A DNA stretch of 64,000 nt, from positions 203,895,902-203,959,901 of the forward strand of contig CM051459.1 in the NCBI GenBank assembly GCA_028095005.1, given 5' to 3'. A program made the position numbers and the translations under genes. The stretch comes from Rhynchospora pubera (Eukaryota; Streptophyta; Magnoliopsida; Poales; Cyperaceae). Under the pieces are notes generated by a model. It ran no database searches. It worked only from the letters and a program-made list of their open reading frames with translations, and was not told the DNA's origin. This document shows positions 57,557 through 64,000 of the stretch, piece by piece. Position 1 is the first letter of the stretch. Each line of letters opens with the position of its first letter.

Positions 57557-60500
57557 TCATTTTTTCTTCCTACCGAAAGACAGTATATTGCCAAATTTAC
57601 CCCCAAACAATCCTTTACGTCCTCTCTCCCTTGATGTATTGCCTTGATCTGTTGGAAATCTAGCCGACTCACTTCTCATATTTCCAGATGCGACATCTCT
57701 TACCCGTGGATCAATGCTTATAGAATTTCTCTGTGGTTGTACAGATCCTTGGTCCTCCCGATTATTGTTGCTTCGTGGATCAACATGCAATGACATTCGT
57801 CCTGGTTGAATGGGTGTTTGACGAGTCCGAACCGTAAGTTCAGTACTCGCTGCCCTTCTTGGACTGTTGGCCCTTGTTGGTGGTCTACTGGTGTATCGAC
57901 CGGATTGCAATGCGTCCATCGGATATGGCGGTTGGGGTGCTGCTTGTCGCGGTTGACTGGTTGAAGCTTCACCTTGATTTTTCTTTTTTGTTTTTCTTGT
58001 GGAACCTCCACCTTTCCTTCCTTCCATCCTATCCATCCACATCTCTGCACGAATGATTTTGCGCCTTCCTCGATTGACCAAACTCTTGTCGGGGACAATT
58101 ATCGGACCTGTATAAACTGGCCACTCTTCCTCATCTTTGTAACAATGAAACCGACCTGCTGACCAAATCATGTGCTGGTTTTGCATGCTATAGTGACCAT
58201 CCACAAATTGATCTACATTATAATTTGTCTCCCTGCAAACAGCAATGACATGTGCGCAAGGGATACCTGTCAATTGTGGTTTTTGGCACTCACATGTGGT
58301 TCGAGTGAAGGGCAATTGCACATCGGTTTGCTCCATGTCGGGTGGAATTTGAACTGTGTAATGGGAATAATCGTAGCCTACACCATCACGGTACTCCTCG
58401 CGAACTTTCACGCGAAATTCTCCAAGGTCCAATCTTAACACGAATGTGCTCATAAACTCCTCTGAGATTGAAACAAAAAGATGAAGTTAGTTCAAAATGG
58501 ATTAAAATGAATGAATGAATTAAATTCTTTTTCTTTAAGTACTTACGTGATTTTCCATCATGCTTGATCAATTTATTCTTTACTCCTTCCGGCCATCTTT
58601 CTCCTAAACTCAACCTTTGAAGTGCTTCTTGTGTTCGCTTGTTCATCCAGTTGGCACATTTATACCACGTGCCTTCTATAAGTGCTGTCACTGGTAATCT
58701 TCTCTCTATTCTAAACACATTATTCAGACTCTCCGATCCATTACTCGTCATTATACCCCACCGATGCCCCTTGTCAAAACTCTGAGCCCATTTATATAGT
58801 TTTGGCCGCTCGTTGTTGTCATTTTCATTAATTTTACCACAATTTCTTAGGTACTGATAAGCTCTCAGGTTATTTTCCTTCAGAACTCCCCAATTCTCTC
58901 TAAAACGTCTAGTGTTTTTCTTGTTAGCAAGTCTACATTTGAAAAAGTTTTTCAAATCAGCATCTTGTGACCCGCCAGCCTCCTTCCATAAGTTTTCCGC
59001 AACATGCTGCATGCAGAACCGATGAATCGCTACTGCATGCGCACCTTGTGCCTTCCAACCGTAATCTACGGATGCAAATATCGCTTTTATTGCCTTATGA
59101 CGGTCAGATATGACACAGTATCTAGTGTTCCGGCCTAAAACTTCCCATATAACCCAAGACATAAACCATCCCCAAGTATCCTTATCTTCTTTTTCGTCCA
59201 ATCCGAATGCAACCGGAATTAATCGATTTTCTGGATCATAACCACAAACTGAGAACAATCTACCTTTGTATCGGCCCGATAAAAAACTAGCATCAATTGA
59301 GATAACAGGTCTGGCATATTTCATCGCTTGTATGCACGGACCAAAAGCCCAGGCTGCCATCTTGAAGACGCCAACGTTAGGATCGTTTGTAGGCCAAGAA
59401 ACTATTGTGTATTTCGTTCCTGGGGTTGTCGCCTTCATTGCCTCCAGGAGGCGTGGAAGTTTATTGTAGGCCCCTTCCCAGGACCCAAACAATTGCTTCA
59501 ACGCTCGCTCCCTCCCACGCCATAGTTTATTATAAGTCGGTTCAATACGTGGTTATCTAGCCCTTATGAGGCTTCCTATGTCCTGGACACTTTTTCCCAA
59601 ATTTTTTTTCAATTCATCCCTAACGTGTTCGGCAATGAGACTAGCTGTAAGGTTTGCGTGACCTTTTTGGCCCGGGGGTCTCGAACAAATATGCTCATTT
59701 GGATTGGTAGAGATCTTCCGATTTGTATTATAACTCTCACGTCTACCATACAATCGCCACTTACAATTCGGTTTTTGCATGCAAACCATTACAATTTTTT
59801 GTTTATTGCTAGTTTCCGTTCGAACTTCTCGATTTGTTTTGCATGAAACATCACAGACAGCTAGAATTAATTGTTTTTTGGAACCGAATCGTTTACCAAC
59901 AGCAAGTTCGCCTTGTGGCCCTAAACTACGCTCCGGCATACCAGCATACTCAAACATGGAAATATCACACAATTCACTTACAGGATGGTGCAAGTCCGTC
60001 CTTCCTGAAACGTATGGCTAGTCGCAGTTTGAATAAAAAGGCACTTCTCTCTCGGAGAAGTCCTCCACATCGGTATATTCTTCTCCGGTAGGAAGGTCGG
60101 AGTAAGTCGCCGGACCCTCATCTTCATCACCATCGGCAACCTCGACTTCATCTCCTGATGTGTTATTGTCTTGCGTAGGAACGGACTGTTCGCCAGTGTA
60201 TTGGTAAGGGGTGGATTGCTGGCCACACATAAGGTTTAAGGAAGTGTTTGGCTCACTGCTACCGGGCTCGTCAAGGGGTGTTAGGTTCAGATCTGGTCCC
60301 GTGCCATATACGGGGATGAAATCAACATGCAACTCAATAATCGGTAACCCTCTCGTCTCGAATGTCTCGTGGTAAAAAAGGCGCCATTGATCTTCAGAAT
60401 TTACAGGAAGAAATAGTGATTCATATCTCCCATTTACAATTTCATTGTAACGACCATGGATATTCAAAGTGTACTGGGTTTCTAAAATCTGTAGCCTGCT

Positions 60501-60611
60501 GTATAATTCATTTCGAATTTCAGCAAATGTGGTATGCATACTACAACCGATGTGGAAGTAAGAAGCACCAAAAGTTGGACATTGGTTGACATATATTGTA
60601 ATTGTAGACAT
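57557..60611 (-). pseudogene. Inner MULE transposase (MuDR type), two nonsense codons
   Basis: Exons 60611-58547 and 58461-57557, joined by a phase-1 GT-AG intron at the same place as in the outer copy. Order of parts: N-terminal domain (MSTITIYVNQCPTFG...), also found in the outer copy; acidic linker; MuDR N-terminal region (FGSKKQLILAVCDVS, then CKWRLYGRR); MULE DDE domain (VISIDASFLSGRYKG, YCVISDRHKAI, MTSNGSESLN); SWIM finger (CECQKPQLTGIPCAHVIAVC); basic tail with NSISIDPR and a final FGRKKK. The frame is open except for TAG at 60018-60020 and TAA at 59553-59555. By comparison with the outer copy these stand where Gln and Tyr are expected. All catalytic motifs are intact. About 990 codons in total. 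Probably inactive as it stands. Confidence 0.9.
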
Positions 60612-60691
60612 TTTTGGATTTGATTGATAGGTTTTTAAATTGTAAGAGATAATATGTTGTTGACGATTTAAATTCTGCGAGAATGTATAGT

Positions 60692-60699
60692 CTTATATA
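60692..60699 (-). promoter_or_regulatory. TATA box of inner MULE transposase
   Basis: TATATAAG on the minus strand, 81 bp before the ATG at 60611. Confidence 0.55.
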
Positions 60700-60892
60700 A
60701 CTTCAAATAACGCGTTTATAAATTCACAAACTTATAGACAGAAATGACTAAAGTTCGATCGAAATGACTAAAGTTTGATGGAAGTGATAGAAGTTGGAAT
60801 GTTCAGGCTTCTAGCGCGTTTTATAAACGAGTAACAAGCTTTCTAGCGCGTTTTATAAACGCGTTAATTGCGTTTTAACTATTCCGAAAGTT

Positions 60893-61073
60893 CAGGCTTC
60901 TAGCGCGTTTTATAAACGCGTTTTAAGGCCTGTAACGCGTTTATAAAACGCGTTCAAGAGGAGAGAGAGAGGCGCGGTTTATAAACGCGTTGGAACTTTC
61001 TTCTTATTAAAAAAAAAATAATTCTTTGTATTAAATTTTTTGGTGTCTGAATTTTTATATTAAATAATTTCGG
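60893..61073 (-). repeat. Inner MULE right terminal inverted repeat
   Basis: Reverse complement of 54192-54372 with few differences; further GCGTTTTATAAACGCG palindromes extend inward to about 60705. Confidence 0.9.
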
Positions 61074-62037
61074 ACTACCACCATGTTCCCAAGTGCCTTA
61101 ACCGGTGTGAGACTCGTAGTATGTACCTTCTTCTTCCTGAAGTGTACTATCACGAGGATCTATACTGTTAGGGTCCCAAGGATCCCAATCTAATGTAATG
61201 GTTTCATTCTCTTCTTCTTGATTGGTTGCATTTGGTTGTTGGTGTTCTTCTTCCTCATAATTTTGTTGTTCATTATAATTATAATTATAATAACCACCTA
61301 ATTATAATAAAAAAATGTGTTATAATCACATACAAAAATTGTAGTTAAATAATAACGTAGTTAATATTGTAGTAATCACATACAAAAACGTAGTTAATAA
61401 CGATATTAAATATTACTTATTAAAAGCCATTTCTAGAAATTGTTCTTATTTATGTTTTTATGCATAGTTAATATTAATAAATCGCATTTTCATAGTTATT
61501 ATTATTCTATAGTTAATATGATTTTAATATGATTTTAATATTATTTTAATTATTATTCTATAATTATTATTTTCATAGTTAATATTAATATAAATATATA
61601 TATTTAAGCAAATAATTCTATTATTCAAAATTAAATGTCACATAATTAAATTCAAAATTAAATTTACCTTGTGCCGGAAGTAAATCGACATGCATTTCTA
61701 GACCATCAAGTCGCCTTGCCTCAAAGCACTCGTGTTGAACGTATCGCCATTCATTTTGAGAGTTCACCGGCAAAATAATTTGTTGAAACCTTCCGTCCAT
61801 AATTACGTTGAAACGCGAAATAATTCTCAAATTGAACTCACCTTGATAAATTCCCAATGAGGACAAAATTATTTGTTTAATAGATTCATAATCAGTTTGT
61901 GGAAAAACATCAAAACGAAAATTATTTGCTGGATTAAAGGGAGATTGATTGACAAAAACACTAATTGAATACATTTCTATATGACTAAGAATTAATTGGA
62001 AAAGATAGATGATATTAAGATTGTGATAACGTCCAAC

Positions 62038-62045
62038 TATTTATA
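62038..62045 (-). promoter_or_regulatory. TATA box of outer MULE transposase
   Basis: TATAAATA on the minus strand, 64 bp before the ATG at 61974. Confidence 0.55.
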
Positions 62046-62149
62046 GTGATAAGATCGGAATTTGAGATTCCGATATTAGCAAACAGATTTAAAAGTTCAC
62101 GTCAATTCCCGATCAAATCAAATAATTTGCCGCAGTGTGCTGAACTTAT

Positions 62150-62290
62150 TGCTTAGATCGGAATCCTGGATTCCCATCTAAGATTAGATCGGATTCTCAG
62201 ATTCCGATCTAAGCCTAGATCGGAATCCAGGAATCCTATCTAAGCTTAGATCGGAATCCAGGATTCCGATCTAAGCATGTCAGGAATCCA
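62150..62290. repeat. Outer MULE subterminal palindromes
   Basis: Repeated inverted pairs of TTAGATCGGAATCC and GGATTCCGATCTAAG; single further copies at about 62705-62735 and 63270-63390, and in the left terminal repeat at 50575-50630. Confidence 0.85.
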
Positions 62291-62299
62291 CCGCCCAAT

Positions 62300-63270
62300 C
62301 AAATCAGTTTTTGGTCTTTTTCCCTTTTTACTGTTATTTATTTTATTAATTTAATAATATTTATTATAAATATTTTAATTATATTAATTAAAAAATTAAA
62401 ATTTAAATATATATATTATATTTTTTGTAATTAAAATTGATTTATTAATAAATTATCATATTCATTAATTAAAATAATTCATTACCTAAAATAAATTATT
62501 TTTTTCAAATATAATTACTTACATTAAATTAGTTAAATGAAATTAAACTAAATTAAATTATTCCATCCTTTTCAAATATAATTACTTAAATTAAATTAGT
62601 CAAATGAAATTAAATTTAATTAGTTGAATTAAATTAGTTAAATTAAATTAAATTATTACATATTCAATAGCTACATATTTAAATTAAATTAAATTAAATT
62701 AAATTAGATCGGAATTCAGAATTCCGATCTTAGCATTTGTCAGAGGAATCCACGCACAATCAAATCAATACTTTTTCTTTTTCTTTTTACTGTTTTCAAT
62801 TTAAGTAAATTAATAATTATATTTTAATTAAAATTGTAAAATTAAATTAATAATTTATATTGTTTTGTAATTTAAATTAAAGTAGTTAAAAAAATAATAG
62901 CTCAATCAAATTAAATTAACTAAATGAAATGAAATTAAATTAATTACTTCAAACAACTAAATAAGATTTTATTACATTAAATTAAGTCAAATTATTGAAT
63001 AATTTTATTTAATTAATTTTTAATATATTAAATTTATAATATATTAATTTTATAATATATTAATTTAATATTAAAATTTTATATATTTAATTAATGTTTA
63101 TAAATAGAAGTAAAATAAAATATATTAATTTATTATTTTATCTTCAAAATATATTACTAAAATTTCATAATATATTAAGTTAATATTAAAATTTTATATA
63201 TTTAATTAATTTTTATAATAGAAGTACAATAAAACCATGAAAAACGACAAAATTGAGCAGTTACAGCACT
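62300..63270. other. AT-only spacer of the outer MULE
   Basis: Extremely AT-rich, with AAATTAAATTAAATTA-type simple repeats. No reading frame. Confidence 0.6.
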
Positions 63271-63317
63271 GTTCGGAATCCCAGAATCCGATCTAACGTT
63301 AGATCGGAATCCCAGAA

Positions 63318-63468
63318 TCCGATCTAATGTTAGATCGGAATCCGAGAATCCGATCTAACGTTCGGAATCCAGGATTCCGATCTTACGATACTATTTATAT
63401 TAAACTGATTATATTGATATTAATTTTATTGGATTATATTATTTTAATATTATTATCCAAAATTTCGG
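63318..63468 (-). repeat. Outer MULE right terminal inverted repeat
   Basis: Pairs with 50480-50630. Confidence 0.85.
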
Positions 63469-63740
63469 GATACAAGAATATGAAAAATATCATTGGGCTG
63501 CTAGTGGGCCGCAACTTTTTTAAATAACAAACTTTTTTGTTTATAAATATCCGGTTTTGGAGCGGACTCTTGAGTCCCACACTTCTTTTTAATGTTTTCT
63601 AAACCCCTGGTATAAATAAATTTCATTTGCTAGTCACGTGAGTTGTTTAATGTTCGATGTGATCTGGTACGTACCCGGTTCGCGAAATAATAAAATAATT
63701 TCGTCCATGTATAAATCATAAAAATAAAAATAAAAATTTC

Positions 63741-63976
63741 GTCAATAAATCTGTTTCACGGTGACCCGCCTCATGGAGTTGAAATCGTTGAAACCTCATG
63801 GCATCAAGTAAACCCATTCCCTCCAAAATTTTATTAAAATAATAAAGAATTTATAAACGTCAATAAATCTGTTTCACGGCGACCCGCCTCATGGAGTTGA
63901 AATCGTTGAAACCTCATGGCATCAAGTAAACCCATTCCCTCCAAAATTTTATTAAAATAATAAAGAATTTATAAAA
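63741..63976 (+). repeat. 118-bp tandem duplication
   Basis: Two copies starting GTCAATAAATCTGTTTCACG at 63741 and 63859, nearly identical (GGTGACCC against GGCGACCC is the one clear difference). It may continue beyond the window. Confidence 0.95.
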
Positions 63977-64000
63977 TTCAAGTAAAATATTTGTAAATGC

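Larger units (their letters stand above)
54192..61073. mobile_element. Inner MULE with accessory ORFs, 6882 bp
   Basis: Ends CCGAAATTATTTAATATAAA and its near-perfect reverse complement; inverted repeats of about 180 bp (54192-54372; 60893-61073) at roughly 95% identity. Perfect 9-bp target duplication ACTACCACC (54183-54191; 61074-61082). Cargo: MuDR-type transposase gene (60611-57557, minus), a 101-aa ORF (55745-55440, minus), an 84-aa ORF (56230-56484, plus), and a possible 49-aa ORF (54564-54713, plus). Each has a TATA-like box 60-100 bp upstream. Arrays of GCGTTTATAAACGC-type palindromes lie at both ends and between units. Its ends share CCGAAATT with the outer MULE, and the transposases are clearly related, so both are in one MULE clade. 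Confidence 0.93.
51523..61974 (-). pseudogene. Outer MULE transposase (MuDR type), disrupted
   Basis: Reading order: N-terminal exon 61974-61668 (MYSISVFVNQSPFNP...), GT-AG intron, exon 61297-61083 with an acidic linker, then 6.9 kb of inner MULE, then coding resumes at 54191. Next come the MuDR N-terminal DNA-binding region (about 53,860-53,650, with CKEYGCKWRMYAR) and the MULE DDE domain. The DDE domain has VISIDASFLSGRYKG, then FCVVSDRHWGI, then MTSNGSESLN. The SWIM zinc finger is CKCQKPQLTGIPCAHVVAIC. A phase-1 intron (52477-52394) is shared with the inner copy. Lesions: in-frame TAA at 61098-61100, TGA at 53640-53642 and TAA at 53418-53420, plus a one-base frameshift in the A-run near 51942-51950. 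After the frameshift the tail (ELQSGRRANTHRRTR...) continues in another frame to 51523. Not expected to make active protein. Confidence 0.9.
50480..63468. mobile_element. Outer Mutator-like element (MULE), split by a second MULE
   Basis: Ends are CCGAAATTTTGTAAAATAAT (left) and, reverse complemented from the right, CCGAAATTTTGGATAATAAT; inverted repeats of about 150 bp (50480-50630; 63318-63468) with few mismatches. The target duplication is GATACAAG (50472-50479; 63469-63476). Subterminal zones hold inverted pairs of TTAGATCGGAATCC and GGATTCCGATCTAA. Cargo: a MuDR-type transposase gene on the minus strand (61974 to 51523), interrupted by the inner MULE at 54192-61073. Without that insert and one copy of its duplication the element would be about 6.1 kb. 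I see no second gene of its own. Confidence 0.9.

Overview
The window is a piece of an AT-rich flowering-plant nuclear genome. GT-AG introns, plant-only gene families (PDAT, RWP-RK, BIG GRAIN 1-like) and a dense mix of plant DNA transposons support this. I cannot place it to order from the sequence alone. I saw no tRNA or rRNA gene, CRISPR array or recognisable LTR retrotransposon.

Host genes. (1) 140-682 (+): the last exon of an unrecognised multi-pass membrane protein. (2) 3563-4547 (-): a complete four-exon, 237-aa multi-pass membrane protein that I also do not recognise. (3) 17130-22952 (+): a complete six-exon, 685-aa phospholipid:diacylglycerol acyltransferase (PDAT1), the acyl-CoA-independent step of oil synthesis. 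(4) 24765-27609 (-): a six-exon, 455-aa RWP-RK transcription factor, tail-to-tail with PDAT. (5) 46057-46914 (-): an intronless 285-aa BIG GRAIN 1-like auxin-response protein. All exon joins were checked by phase. The genes do not form a pathway; this is a typical plant gene island separated by transposons.

Transposons, left to right. A 1.29-kb non-autonomous CACTA element (1030-2316, TSD TAT). A family of 140-190-bp Tourist-like MITEs (3183, 7047, 34650, 34942, 42652, 47308, 47651). A tRNA-type SINE (9300-9451, 10-bp TSD). Two MULE foldback MITEs with 9-bp TSDs (29049-29453, 43569-44346). A probable 2.7-kb Helitron (30728-33449). A hAT MITE (35477-35705). A 4.59-kb CACTA element with a TNP2-type transposase ORF (37435-42025, TSD AAT). 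A 1.59-kb non-autonomous hAT element with a perfect 8-bp TSD and a gene-like 5'UTR/exon/intron segment inside (48623-50211).

The right-hand 13 kb is the most interesting part. A Mutator-like element (outer MULE, 50480-63468) has been split by a second, related MULE (inner, 54192-61073). The inner element has about 180-bp terminal inverted repeats and a perfect 9-bp TSD that lies, in frame, in a Gly-Gly-Ser stretch of the outer transposase. Both transposase genes encode MuDR-type N-terminal, DDE and SWIM domains, share a phase-1 intron, and carry nonsense mutations. The inner MULE also carries at least two and perhaps three accessory ORFs, each with a TATA box 60-100 bp upstream. One ORF has a motif resembling SUVH histone H3K9 methyltransferases, and another overlaps a 101-nt miRNA-like hairpin. 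Arrays of GCGTTTATAAACGC-type palindromes separate these units. This multi-gene MULE is the best candidate for an undescribed system here.
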